Assembly (NCBI GenBank): GCA_023459215.1
Contig: JAEWVF010000059.1
Coordinates: 1-25,562, forward strand
Length of the DNA: 25,562 bases
Direction: 5' to 3'
Origin: Chloroflexota bacterium
Lineage (GTDB): Bacteria; Chloroflexota; Anaerolineae; Anaerolineales; Villigracilaceae
The notes beneath the pieces are model-generated. The model made no database searches. It saw only the letters and a list, made by a program, of their open reading frames with translations, and was not told where the DNA came from. This document shows positions 13,081-22,040 of the stretch, in pieces. The position numbers and the translations under genes are program-made. How positions within the stretch are numbered: the stretch's first letter is position 1; each line of letters starts with the position of its first letter.

Positions 13081-15828
13081 TTACAGCAGGCCAGACAGAT
13101 TCCCGACCGCGCCCGGTTTGGGCAGATGGACGCGCAGGATGCGCCGTCCGCGGCTGGCGAGGGCTTCGTAGTCGCCGAGGGCCTGTCCGCGCTCGAGGGT
13201 GCCGAAGGTGAGACCCTGGCCGGGGATGTCGAAATCGGCTTCGGGGTCGGAGGTGATTTGCAGGAAAACACCGTTATCGGCCCCGCCCTTGTGCAATTGG
13301 CCGGTCGAGTGCAGGAAGCGCGGCCCGAAGCCGAGCGTGGTCGGCAGGCCGGTTTTCTTCGTCACCGCGGCGCGCAGGGATTGGAGCATCGCATCCAATT
13401 CCGGGTTGCGCGGCAAGTAGGCGTTGATGGCGACATAATCGCCGGGGCGGGTCTTGGCCAGAAAACCGTTCAAGACCGAAGCGAAATCCGCAGCTTCAGA
13501 CGAGACAAATTCACCTGCGCTGAGGGCGCCATTGGCGCGGAACTCGGCGATTTTGGCTTTGGCGATATCCTTGGCAATCTGGACATCCGGCTGGTCGAAG
13601 GGGTTGACTTCAAGCAGGGCGCAGGCCATGGCTGTAGCCACTTCCCAACGGAAGATTTCGCCACCCAGGTCATGGGGATCGGCCAGGTCGAAGGTCAGGA
13701 CGGGATGCCCGGCAACGCGCAGCGATGCGGCAAAAGCATCGAGCTTGCCATCGAAACGCAGGTAGGCAAACAGACGGTCGGGGCCGTAGGCGGATGAATC
13801 CGCATTGTAGCGCGGCTCACCATCCACAACGACAATTCCCTTGCCGAGTTTGCCGCTCGATTCGGCAATGAGCTGCTCGAGCCAGGAGCCGACCGAGGCC
13901 AGTTGCTCATCGGCCAGGATGGTCAGTTTGTCACGCCCGGCCAGGGCGCATCCGCCCATGGCCGCGCCCAGCACCAGGCCAGGATTGCGCGCGGCGGGGA
14001 CATCGGCAGCGCACTGCTTCATCATATTTTCTGCGCTGGCCAGGAACTTTTCCAGGTCGATGCCCATCAGTCCGGCGGGAACCAGCCCGAAGTGAGTCAG
14101 GGCCGAATAGCGGCCTCCCACCATCGGGTCGGCGTTGAAGACTTTGCGGAAGCCGCGCTCTTTGGCCAGTTTTTCGAGCGAGGTGCCAGGGTCTGTCACG
14201 GCGATAAAGCGCGAACCGGCCTGTTCGCCGAATTTCTGCGTTGAGAGGTGATAGAAGTAATCAAATCCGGCCATGACTTCAGCCGTGCCGCCCGATTTGG
14301 AGGCAACGATGTAAAGCGTGGTTTCAGGGGTAAAGCGGGCGGCGGTGGCAGCCACCTGACCGGGATCGGTGGAGTCTAAAATGTTGAAGGTTACAGGTTG
14401 AAGGTTGTGCTTCGACTGCGCTGTCGCTCCGCTCAGCACTTGGGGAGAGAAAACGAGCGAGAAAACTTCGGGGCCGAGGGAGGAGCCGCCCATGCCAATC
14501 AGTAGGATGTTCTGGATACCTTCGGCGCGGACGGTTTCGGCAAAAGCGTTTATCTCGGCGATGGCGGCGCGGGAAGTTTCGGGCAGTTTCAGCCAGCCCA
14601 GGCGGATTTTGATTTCGGCCTGTCCGGCGGGGTCATCCGTCCACAGGGTTGGGTCGACCTCCCACATGCGCCGGGCGGCGGATTTGGATTCGAGGGTAGA
14701 GACGGCTTCTTTAACGGCAGCCAGGATCGGGGTGGCCTGGTCCGCGGCGGATTTGCGGCGGGCTTCGAGCGAGTCGAGCAGCGCGGTAAAGGCATCGGCG
14801 AAGGACTTGACCCCTTCTTCTTCCAACTCATCGGTCACTTTTTGAAGCGAGATGCCCATCTTTTCAAGTTCGGCTACCTGGTCGCGGCATTCGTCAACAT
14901 CCTCGGTCAGGGTCATGGCAGCGTTGCCGTGGTCACGGAAAGCATCCAGGGTTTGGGGCGGGACGGTGTTGACCGTGGCCGGGCCAATCAGGGTATCGAC
15001 ATAGAGCGTGTCGGGATAAGCCGGGTTCTTGGTGCCGGTCGAGGCCCACAGCGGGCGCTGGAAGTTGGCCTTGGAAAGCTGCAATTTGGCGAAACGCTCA
15101 GTATTGAAGGTTTCCTGGAAGACGGCATAGGCCAGTTTGGCATTGGCGATGGCAGCTTTGCCGAGCAGGGGTGAACCAGCGGGCAGTTGCGGGTCGATTT
15201 TGCTGTCGAGGCGCGAAACGAAGAAGGAGGCAACCGAGTGAACGTACTCGATGTCGCCGCCCATCAGCAGGCGGTCTTCGAGACCGCTCATGTAGGCTTC
15301 GATAACTTCGCGGTAGCGCTCGATGGAGAAAATCAGGGTGACGTTGACGTTGATTCCAGCCGCGATAGCCTGACGGATGGCGGGCAGGCCGGCTTTGGTG
15401 GCCGGGATTTTAATCATCAGGTTCGAGCGCCCGACGGTTTTCCACAGTTCTTTGGCCTGTTCGAGGGTTTTGGCGGTGTCATTGGCCAGATAGGGGCTGA
15501 CTTCGAGACTGACGTAACCATCCACGCCATAGGTTTCGGCGTAGAGCGGGGCGAACAGGTCGCAGGCGGCGCGGATGTCTTCGACAGCCAGTTGCCAGAA
15601 GATGGATTCGGCGTCCCAACCGGAGAGCGCCAGCGGAACGAGGGCCGAGTCGTAGTCGGAAGTTTTGCTGATGGCGTTGTGGAAGATGGTCGGGTTGGAG
15701 GTGACGCCGCGAATATCGCCGCGGACAATCATGGCCGCCAGTTCGCCATTGTCAAGCAGGCGGCGCTGGATGTTGTCGTACCAAAGTGATTGGCCGAGGC
15801 TGGTGAGTTGCTGAATGGGGGTGGACAT
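13081..15828 (-). CDS. tal-pgi: Bifunctional transaldolase / glucose-6-phosphate isomerase
   Basis: A 915-residue fusion. The N-terminal half (about 1-355) is a transaldolase: GVTSNPTIF at 41-49, Schiff-base Lys140 in LMIKIPATKAG, and STGTKNPAYPDTLYVDTLIG at 263-282. The C-terminal part (about 385-915) is a phosphoglucose isomerase: sugar-phosphate site GMGGSS at 445-450, SKSGGTAE at 510-517, DPGTSLEKLAKERGF later and an SIS-type core. It would move C3 units between sugar phosphates and interconvert G6P and F6P. Residues 464-474, and probably to 482, come from a short palindromic repeat inserted in frame. RBS AGGAG is seven bases before the ATG. It is the last gene of the tkt-rpiB-cyclase group, 78 bases after the cyclase stop. 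Confidence 0.95.
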   Translation of the reverse strand: MSTPIQQLTSLGQSLWYDNIQRRLLDNGELAAMIVRGDIRGVTSNPTIFHNAISKTSDYDSALVPLALSGWDAESIFWQLAVEDIRAACDLFAPLYAETYGVDGYVSLEVSPYLANDTAKTLEQAKELWKTVGRSNLMIKIPATKAGLPAIRQAIAAGINVNVTLIFSIERYREVIEAYMSGLEDRLLMGGDIEYVHSVASFFVSRLDSKIDPQLPAGSPLLGKAAIANAKLAYAVFQETFNTERFAKLQLSKANFQRPLWASTGTKNPAYPDTLYVDTLIGPATVNTVPPQTLDAFRDHGNAAMTLTEDVDECRDQVAELEKMGISLQKVTDELEEEGVKSFADAFTALLDSLEARRKSAADQATPILAAVKEAVSTLESKSAARRMWEVDPTLWTDDPAGQAEIKIRLGWLKLPETSRAAIAEINAFAETVRAEGIQNILLIGMGGSSLGPEVFSLVFSPQVLSGATAQSKHNLQPVTFNILDSTDPGQVAATAARFTPETTLYIVASKSGGTAEVMAGFDYFYHLSTQKFGEQAGSRFIAVTDPGTSLEKLAKERGFRKVFNADPMVGGRYSALTHFGLVPAGLMGIDLEKFLASAENMMKQCAADVPAARNPGLVLGAAMGGCALAGRDKLTILADEQLASVGSWLEQLIAESSGKLGKGIVVVDGEPRYNADSSAYGPDRLFAYLRFDGKLDAFAASLRVAGHPVLTFDLADPHDLGGEIFRWEVATAMACALLEVNPFDQPDVQIAKDIAKAKIAEFRANGALSAGEFVSSEAADFASVLNGFLAKTRPGDYVAINAYLPRNPELDAMLQSLRAAVTKKTGLPTTLGFGPRFLHSTGQLHKGGADNGVFLQITSDPEADFDIPGQGLTFGTLERGQALGDYEALASRGRRILRVHLPKPGAVGNLSGLL
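14383..14439. repeat. Palindromic repeat (family C) plus direct repeats, in frame in the Pgi half of tal-pgi
   Basis: 14407-14439 (33 bases, exactly 11 codons) has ends GTGCT and AGCAC and, on the coding strand, shares CTGAGCGGAGCG and GTCGAAG with the intergenic element at 6434-6531. Directly beside it, GTTGAAGGTT occurs twice with a 14-base period (14383-14392 and 14397-14406). Together they encode residues 464-482, between the GMGGSS phosphate loop and the LDSTDP strand. Confidence 0.7.
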
Positions 15829-15906
15829 GGAATACTCCTATTTACAAAGAATGATGACTTTTGAAAAGAAAAGCGAAAGAATTTCGAAGAACACAACACG
15901 AGCAGA

Positions 15907-17481
15907 TCAGGGTTTTTGGCCCAATTCTGAAATTACAGCATAAATCCTGACCGGTTCAGATTTACCGCGCACGTCAATGGCATCGAGCGGTTCGGCGGCA
16001 AAAGGCATCATCAGCGCAGCCTGTTCAACCGTCACGGCGCTGGCCAGGATGGATCGCGACAATTGCTTGGTCAAATCCTGCAAGCGGGCAGCCAGGTTGA
16101 CCGTGTCGCCGATGACCGTGTATTCAATCCGGCCTTCGCCGCCGACGTTGCCAGCCACCACCGGACCGCTGGCAATGCCAATCCCAATCTGCAACACCGG
16201 CTGGGAGCGGGCGGATTGCTCAAGATTAAACTCCCTGAGCACCTTTTGCATCTGCAACGCCGCGCGGATAGCCTGGGCCGAATGGTTTGCAGCCGGGTTG
16301 AGCGGCGATCCAAAGACAGCCAGCAATGAATCGCCGCCAAATTTATTGACCAGCCCGCCATTTTCGATAACCACATCGACCATGCGACTCATATAACGGT
16401 TCAACAAATCAATCAACTGCTCCGGCGGCATCTGCTCGGAGAGCGAGGTAAAGCCGCGAATGTCCGAAAACAAAACCGAACAGTCAACCAATTGCCCGCC
16501 AAGCTTCGCGCCGTGTTCCAGCGCCTCGCGCGCCACTTCCGGGCTGACATAGAGATTGAGCAGGTTGCGCATCACTTCGGCCTGGCGCAGGCCGGCCACC
16601 ATCTCGTTAAATCCCTGGGTGACGTAGCCAATCTCGTCATTGGTATCCGCCGGCAGACTGGCGCTCAAATCATTGCGCGCAACCAGGCGCATCGCATCCT
16701 GCAAACGGGTTAATGGGTCAACAATCGAATGCGAAACCAGCACCGCCAAGGCCACACCCGCGCCAGCCGCAATCAGCGAGATGACACCCAGGGCGATATA
16801 CAAATTCTGCAAAACCACCTGCGGATTTTCCGCCTGGAGCAAGGCTTCGGCCCGGCTGACAGCCGTCAGCGAGAGCAGCGCCGCCGGGTAAAAACCCACC
16901 AGCACAAAGCCCAGCACCAGCCGCCACTTGACCGAATTGCGCCAGGCTCCCACTTCGTTGGTGCGTCCATCCGGGAAGAACAACCAGATCACAGGCCGCC
17001 AGGCCACATCCACCGCAAAATAAACAATAGCGGAAGTGATGATGCCGCCAACGCCAAAAACGCTGGCCAGGGCCTGCCAGGCCCCAGTCAGCATAAAACC
17101 AAACATAAACCCGGCCACGAACCACATCGCCAATGAAATCAAGGCGGTGGCAGCAGCATACTGTAAAACTTCACGCCGGGCCTGAGGGGGAACCTGCGCC
17201 GCGGAGGCGCCATCGATCAAAAGTGGGACCCACTTTGGAAAATAGCGGCTGAAATAACCACCAACCACATTTCCCAACACCAGCAAGAAGATGATCGAGA
17301 CCAACGAGATCAAACCGCTCAAGACTGGAACATCGATCACCGGCGCGCTGCCCTGCGGAATAGGCTGAACCGAGGCGAGGTAGAAGAAAGTGATTACTGC
17401 GCTGAGAAAATTCGCGCCAATCACAATCACCGAGACTCGCCGCTCAACATTCTTATATTCCGCCTGGGTCAGAATAGTCAT
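15907..17481 (-). CDS. Membrane-bound class III adenylate/guanylate cyclase with HAMP domain
   Basis: A 524-residue signalling enzyme. About six membrane helices (near 16-36, 52-72, 107-133, 137-157, 187-209 and 228-250) lead into a HAMP linker (about 250-305) and a C-terminal cyclase domain (about 330-515). Metal-binding Asp340 (FSDIRGFTSLSE) and Asp384 (NKFGGDSLLAVFG), base-selecting Lys380 and Thr455 (EYTVIGDTVN), and transition-state Asn462 and Arg466 are all present. The Lys/Thr pair is typical of class IIIb cyclases making cAMP. The gene starts three bases after the rpiB stop and lies between rpiB and tal-pgi, so it should be co-expressed with sugar-phosphate enzymes. What it senses is unknown. 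Confidence 0.92.
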   Translation of the reverse strand: MTILTQAEYKNVERRVSVIVIGANFLSAVITFFYLASVQPIPQGSAPVIDVPVLSGLISLVSIIFLLVLGNVVGGYFSRYFPKWVPLLIDGASAAQVPPQARREVLQYAAATALISLAMWFVAGFMFGFMLTGAWQALASVFGVGGIITSAIVYFAVDVAWRPVIWLFFPDGRTNEVGAWRNSVKWRLVLGFVLVGFYPAALLSLTAVSRAEALLQAENPQVVLQNLYIALGVISLIAAGAGVALAVLVSHSIVDPLTRLQDAMRLVARNDLSASLPADTNDEIGYVTQGFNEMVAGLRQAEVMRNLLNLYVSPEVAREALEHGAKLGGQLVDCSVLFSDIRGFTSLSEQMPPEQLIDLLNRYMSRMVDVVIENGGLVNKFGGDSLLAVFGSPLNPAANHSAQAIRAALQMQKVLREFNLEQSARSQPVLQIGIGIASGPVVAGNVGGEGRIEYTVIGDTVNLAARLQDLTKQLSRSILASAVTVEQAALMMPFAAEPLDAIDVRGKSEPVRIYAVISELGQKP

Positions 17482-17484
17482 CGA

Positions 17485-17940
17485 TTATCCCTGCTCAATC
17501 TTGCGAACCTTGCCCACCCGGCGCTGGTGACGCTCCTCGCCAGGATCATTGCCCACAAAACGCGCCGCCAGAAAAGCCGCCACAATTTCGCGCGCCGGCT
17601 CCGGGCCGATAATGCGCGCTCCCAGACAGAGCAGGTTCATATCGTCATGCTCGACACCCTGATGGGCCGAATAGGTATCGTGGCAAATCCCGGCATAAAT
17701 ACCCTTCATCTTATTGGCAGCAATATTCGCGCCTACGGCTGAGCCACAGAGCATGATTCCGCGCTCGGCGCGCCCGTCCAAAATGGCGCGGCCCACCTTT
17801 TCGGCATAATCCGGGTAATCGACCGCAAGGGTCGAATCCGTTCCGAGATCAAGCGGTTCGTGCCCGGCAGCCCGCACAGCCTCGATCACCGTTTGCTTGA
17901 GCGGAAAACCGGCATGGTCAGATCCAATCGCAACTTTCAT
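17485..17940 (-). CDS. rpiB: Ribose-5-phosphate isomerase B
   Basis: A 151-residue RpiB/LacAB-family enzyme interconverting ribose 5-phosphate and ribulose 5-phosphate. Visible landmarks: MKVAIGSDHAG (Asp8, His9), DYPDYA at 41-46, catalytic Cys65 in CGSAVGANIAANK, and EHDDMNLLCLG near 97-107. Its ATG overlaps the transketolase stop by four bases (ATGA), so the two are translationally coupled, and the cyclase follows immediately. Length is normal for the family. Confidence 0.95.
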   Translation of the reverse strand: MKVAIGSDHAGFPLKQTVIEAVRAAGHEPLDLGTDSTLAVDYPDYAEKVGRAILDGRAERGIMLCGSAVGANIAANKMKGIYAGICHDTYSAHQGVEHDDMNLLCLGARIIGPEPAREIVAAFLAARFVGNDPGEERHQRRVGKVRKIEQG

Positions 17941-19940
17941 TTGGAGAGCACCTCGCGGGCCTTTTGAATCACATTTTCAACTGTGAAGCCAAATTCCTTG
18001 AACAAAATCGGGGCCGGGCCGGAAGCGCCGTAACGATCCATGGAAATGATTGCGCCGGACTGGCCAACGAATTTTTCCCAGCCCATGCCAATTCCCGCCT
18101 CGACAGCCACTCTCGCCCCAACCGCGGCGGGGAGCACGGACTCACGATAAGCGGCATCCTGCTTCTCGAACAATTCCCAGCTCGGAACAGAAACCAGGCG
18201 CACATTGACGCCTTCCATTGCCAGGCGCATTCCAGCCTCGACAACCAGCGAAACTTCCGAGCCTGAAGCCATCAGAATCAGTTCCGGGGCGTTATCGCCC
18301 ATATCGGCCAGAACGTAAGCGCCTTTATGCAACAGGTTCGCATCCGCAAAAAGATCACGATTGAGGGTCGGCAGGTTCTGGCGGGTCAAAATCAACGCAG
18401 TCGGGCCGTGCAGGTTGAGCATGGCCGCTTTCCAGGCTTCGACCGTTTCGTTGGCATCCGCCGGGCGGATAACGGTCAGGTTCGGGATGGCGCGCAGGCT
18501 GGCAACCTGCTCCACCGGCTGGTGGGTCGGGCCGTCCTCGCCCACGCCGATGCTGTCGTGAGTAAAAACAAAGATGGAAGGAAGATGAGAAAGAGCGGCT
18601 ATGCGCAAGGGCGGGCGCATGTAATCGGCAAAAACTAGGAAAGTCGCGCCAAAGGGCCGCACCCCGCCATGATAAGCCATCCCGTTCACGATGGCGCCCA
18701 TGCCATGCTCACGCACGCCAAAGTGGAAGTTGCGCCCCTCGGGGCTGGCATGCTGGAAGGCGGGCAGCCCCGTCAGCCAGGTATTGTTCGATGGAGCCAA
18801 GTCCGCCGAACCGCCGAGCAGTTCAGGAACGCTGGCGGCAATCGCATTCAAGGCTTTGCCCGAAGCGGCGCGCGAGGCCAGGCCCTTTTCATCGGTCGGA
18901 AAGACCGGAAGGGCAGAATCCCAACCTGTGGGCAGTTCGCCGCGCATCCGGCGGGCCAGTTCGGAGGCTTTTTCCGGCAGTTCGGCGCGATAGGCATCGA
19001 AACGGGCCTGCCACTCAGCCTGGAAACTGGCCCCGCGCGAAACCGACTCGCGGAAATGGGCCAGGGCATCTTCGGGGATATAAAAACGAGGCTCAACCGG
19101 CCAGCCGGCGGCTTCTTTCGCGCCGTTGAGTTCCGCATCTCCGGGCGGTTCACCGTGCGCTTTGGAAGTCCCGGCGCGGGTCGGCAGTCCATAGCCGATA
19201 ACGGTACGGCACATAATGATCGAGGGCCGTTCATCCGCTTTTGCCGCCTGGATGGCCGCGTCAATCGCCTCGACATCGTTCCCGTTGGCAACAATTTGAA
19301 CGTGCCAGCCATAGGCTTCGAAGCGCCTGGCGCGGTCTTCGGTGAAAGATAGATCGGTAGCGCCATCAATCGAGATGTGGTTGTCATCGTACAAATAAAT
19401 CAATTTGCCGAGTTTAAGATGCCCGGCCAGCGAGGCCGCCTCGGCGGCGACGCCTTCCATCAGGTCGCCATCGGTGACAATGGCGTAGGTGTAATGGTCG
19501 ATGATTTTATGTTCGGGGGTGTTGAACTGCGCTGCCAGGTGCGCTTCGGCGATGGCCATCCCCACGCCGTTGGCAAAACCCGCGCCGAGAGGGCCGGTCG
19601 TCGTCTCGATACCGGGAGTCAGGCCAAATTCCGGGTGGCCGGGAGTCAGGCTGCCAAACTGGCGGAAACGCCGTACTTCATCCAGCGGCAAGTCGTAGCC
19701 GGTCAGGTGCAGGAGCGAATACAACAACGCCGAACCGTGTCCGCCAGAAAGAATAAAACGATCACGATTGGGCCATTTGGGATTTTGCGGGTTGTGGCGC
19801 AGGTGGCGCATCCAGACGGTGTACGCCATGGCGGCTGCGCCCATCGGCAGGCCGGGGTGTCCGGAATTGGCCTGCTGAACGGCATCTGCCGAGAGAAAAC
19901 GAATTGCGCTGAGAGCGCGTTCTTGCAAGTTGGTGCTCAT
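17937..19940 (-). CDS. tkt: Transketolase
   Basis: A 667-residue thiamine-diphosphate enzyme moving two-carbon units between sugar phosphates. Full-length family architecture: QANSGHPGLPMGAA at 23-36, SGGHGSALLY at 65-74, FGSLTPGHPE at 95-104, the ThDP/metal motif TDGDLMEGVAAEA near 156-168 with DDNHISIDG near 185-193, a pyrimidine domain with FGVREHGMGAI (catalytic Glu) and HDSIGVGEDGPTHQPVEQ, and a C-terminal domain. RBS AGAGG precedes the ATG. First gene of the tkt-rpiB-cyclase-tal/pgi operon; diverges from a small membrane-protein gene. Confidence 0.97.
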   Translation of the reverse strand: MSTNLQERALSAIRFLSADAVQQANSGHPGLPMGAAAMAYTVWMRHLRHNPQNPKWPNRDRFILSGGHGSALLYSLLHLTGYDLPLDEVRRFRQFGSLTPGHPEFGLTPGIETTTGPLGAGFANGVGMAIAEAHLAAQFNTPEHKIIDHYTYAIVTDGDLMEGVAAEAASLAGHLKLGKLIYLYDDNHISIDGATDLSFTEDRARRFEAYGWHVQIVANGNDVEAIDAAIQAAKADERPSIIMCRTVIGYGLPTRAGTSKAHGEPPGDAELNGAKEAAGWPVEPRFYIPEDALAHFRESVSRGASFQAEWQARFDAYRAELPEKASELARRMRGELPTGWDSALPVFPTDEKGLASRAASGKALNAIAASVPELLGGSADLAPSNNTWLTGLPAFQHASPEGRNFHFGVREHGMGAIVNGMAYHGGVRPFGATFLVFADYMRPPLRIAALSHLPSIFVFTHDSIGVGEDGPTHQPVEQVASLRAIPNLTVIRPADANETVEAWKAAMLNLHGPTALILTRQNLPTLNRDLFADANLLHKGAYVLADMGDNAPELILMASGSEVSLVVEAGMRLAMEGVNVRLVSVPSWELFEKQDAAYRESVLPAAVGARVAVEAGIGMGWEKFVGQSGAIISMDRYGASGPAPILFKEFGFTVENVIQKAREVLSK

Positions 19941-20058
19941 GAGGGGCCTCTTTCAAAAATGAAATGATTGCAAATCGGTCTATTTTACTACCGGGATGGT
20001 TTTTGATTTATACTTTATCTGTTCAATTTTTGTGCCAATTTCATCGATGGAGGCTTGA

Positions 20059-20331
20059 ATGTTCCTGGGAATCCCACTGCCACTGATTGGCTTCGCCTGT
20101 TTTATCCTGGCAGCCGTCTTTATCTTCGTAAAACCAACAGCCAATCCTGAGCACGGATTCTGGGCGAACTATGCGCTGCGCTGGTTCCATCCGCTGGCCT
20201 GGGTATTATTTGGCACAGCCGCCATCTATCAGAGAAGCAGCAATCTGCTGGCTGTAATCTTAATTGCAGCCGGGGTTGCCGTGTATGCTTTTTTTATCAA
20301 AAGCTGGTTTTCCCAGCGCGCAAAAAAATAA
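20059..20331 (+). CDS. Small integral membrane protein of unknown function
   Basis: A 90-residue protein with three predicted membrane helices (about 5-24, 44-58 and 63-82) and a basic tail (KSWFSQRAKK). No family recognised. A strong GGAGG lies seven bases before the ATG. It is a single gene diverging from tkt and converging on the membrane-protein gene that ends at 20354. The 118-base spacer before it is A/T-rich and must hold the tkt promoter as well; I found no convincing paired boxes there. Confidence 0.7.
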   Translation: MFLGIPLPLIGFACFILAAVFIFVKPTANPEHGFWANYALRWFHPLAWVLFGTAAIYQRSSNLLAVILIAAGVAVYAFFIKSWFSQRAKK

Positions 20332-20353
20332 AACAAATTTTCGCGCACAAAAC

Positions 20354-22033
20354 TTAATGGCCTGCTGAGCGAAACCCCTGGTGCCAATCATCGCCCCTCA
20401 GTAGCAATTCAGACCTTATTGTAGTTGTGCACGGAAACGAGTTATAGCCACACCATCCATACATATTTGCACAATCCAGCTTCTTATCGCCAATAAAACA
20501 CGCTACGGTCTGTGGCGATTCATACTCTACCGGAAAGATTGCCCGGTCTGAAATGTTTTTGTTTTTCAATGACTCGCCTAATAAGTAAGACAAATATAAA
20601 AAACAAATTATTAGCACGGCAGACCCTAAAGGTTTTGCCCATGTAGAAAATTTTATATTTAACAACATTAGAACAATAAACACAAGAACTAAAGCAATAT
20701 AACCAAAGCCAAATCGAAAAGCAGGGGCGGTTAGTAACCAGTATATTAGGCCAAAATACATAAACAAATATAAACCCAATAACTGCTTACCAACTTTTAC
20801 CCTAAGTACAGAATACAGTCCAAACAATAATGGAGAAAATAGCGCACCCAGCACCAAAACCTGCCTGAAAAACGTTAGTTTCATAAGCCAAGGCTTAAAC
20901 CACTCACTAAAAGAAAGGTTTAGCACATACTCTATCGGTTTTCCTGGCATCCTTGCAAAAGCTACAATTTCGTCGCGAATCTCGCGCACTCTTGGCAATG
21001 GCACCTTCCAATCGAAAGAAAAAATATCTATCGCAGGGAAAGGATACAGAAGATAGCCCGAAAGAATCACATATCTACCAAGCCACGGAAGCAAAATAAA
21101 CAACGCCAACAAAACTGTCGCGAACAAAAACCTTCTATTTGACAAATTTTTAAGCAAGAGCAAACCGGGGATTACAAGTATTGGCAACATTGATAATTTC
21201 ACAGTCACAGCGAATAGTGAAAAGATAATCGCAACAATTTGGAGAACAGAATTAAGAGCTTTATTGTTTTCATCCCAAGAATTCCACAATAATTCTAAAC
21301 TGATCCACATAAACAAAATTGCGGGAACATCCGTTCCCGGCGAAGACAACTCAGATTTTGAAACATAAATCAGGAGAGGCAACAATAACAACCGAAACAA
21401 ACCGCGGAGCGATTTTTTTGAAATGATTTCATGGAAACCATCAAGGAAATACCCGGATGAGATCACAAACAGGAAACCAAGCATAATATGCAAAGATTGC
21501 CCAAACAAAAAAGAAAAACTAAAAAGTGCATTAAGTAAAAGCCAGGAAGAATTAAAGGCAAGCCGAAAATGCAAGTTTGCCAGCCCAGGGATAGCGGGAT
21601 AAATTTCAATCCATCGGATTGTCTGAATATGATACAGCAAGGTATCGGGGTTAGTGGATCTACCGCTAGTATTAATCAATGCATAAACAAAAACTACAAG
21701 AGCAATAAAAATTGTTGGCCATTTTAGATGTGGTTGCGAGAAAATCAAACGCACATTAACCACAGGAAAGTGCAAAGGCCAATTATGTAGTACCAAAAAA
21801 ACGGCTCCAAGAAAGAATAGTAAATTTACAAACCATCCTAATGGCAAGAATAGAGACAGCCACATCCCAACAGTTGTGAGAAAGATCATTCCCAGAATTA
21901 CACGGATAGAAATATGAACCTTTATATCTTGTATTTGCCCAAAAAGAACAAATTGAATCCATCTTATAATCTCAGTCCCATAAACCAGGAACAGAAAAAA
22001 AAGATAGACCCCTGTAAGTAGTGTAATAACCAT
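20354..22033 (-). CDS. Large polytopic membrane protein, GT-C/LIC_10190-like
   Basis: A 559-residue protein with about twelve hydrophobic segments. After the first helices the loop NPDTLLYHIQTIRWIEIYPAI (Asp130, His135), then IPGLANLHFRLAFNSSW (148-164), recalls the LIC_10190-type membrane family and more broadly GT-C glycosyltransferases, where an acidic residue in the first loop is catalytic. Recognition is from memory and moderate. The Cys-containing C-terminus (about 505-559) is probably extracytoplasmic. It follows the AlgJ-like gene after a 7-base gap, so a role in surface glycan assembly is inferred. The gene is markedly A/T-rich relative to the rest of the window. Confidence 0.6.
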   Translation of the reverse strand: MVITLLTGVYLFFLFLVYGTEIIRWIQFVLFGQIQDIKVHISIRVILGMIFLTTVGMWLSLFLPLGWFVNLLFFLGAVFLVLHNWPLHFPVVNVRLIFSQPHLKWPTIFIALVVFVYALINTSGRSTNPDTLLYHIQTIRWIEIYPAIPGLANLHFRLAFNSSWLLLNALFSFSFLFGQSLHIMLGFLFVISSGYFLDGFHEIISKKSLRGLFRLLLLPLLIYVSKSELSSPGTDVPAILFMWISLELLWNSWDENNKALNSVLQIVAIIFSLFAVTVKLSMLPILVIPGLLLLKNLSNRRFLFATVLLALFILLPWLGRYVILSGYLLYPFPAIDIFSFDWKVPLPRVREIRDEIVAFARMPGKPIEYVLNLSFSEWFKPWLMKLTFFRQVLVLGALFSPLLFGLYSVLRVKVGKQLLGLYLFMYFGLIYWLLTAPAFRFGFGYIALVLVFIVLMLLNIKFSTWAKPLGSAVLIICFLYLSYLLGESLKNKNISDRAIFPVEYESPQTVACFIGDKKLDCANMYGWCGYNSFPCTTTIRSELLLRGDDWHQGFRSAGH

Positions 22034-22040
22034 CTTTCAA

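Noticed and set aside
13021..13797. A 258-codon plus-strand frame opposite tal-pgi, starting inside the terminator hairpin
   Set aside because: Antisense to the Pgi domain; no ribosome site, start lies in the terminator.
19941..20058. Promoters for tkt and the small membrane protein gene (for example TATACT at 20009-20014)
   Set aside because: A/T-rich and suggestive, but no -35 box at acceptable spacing on either strand.
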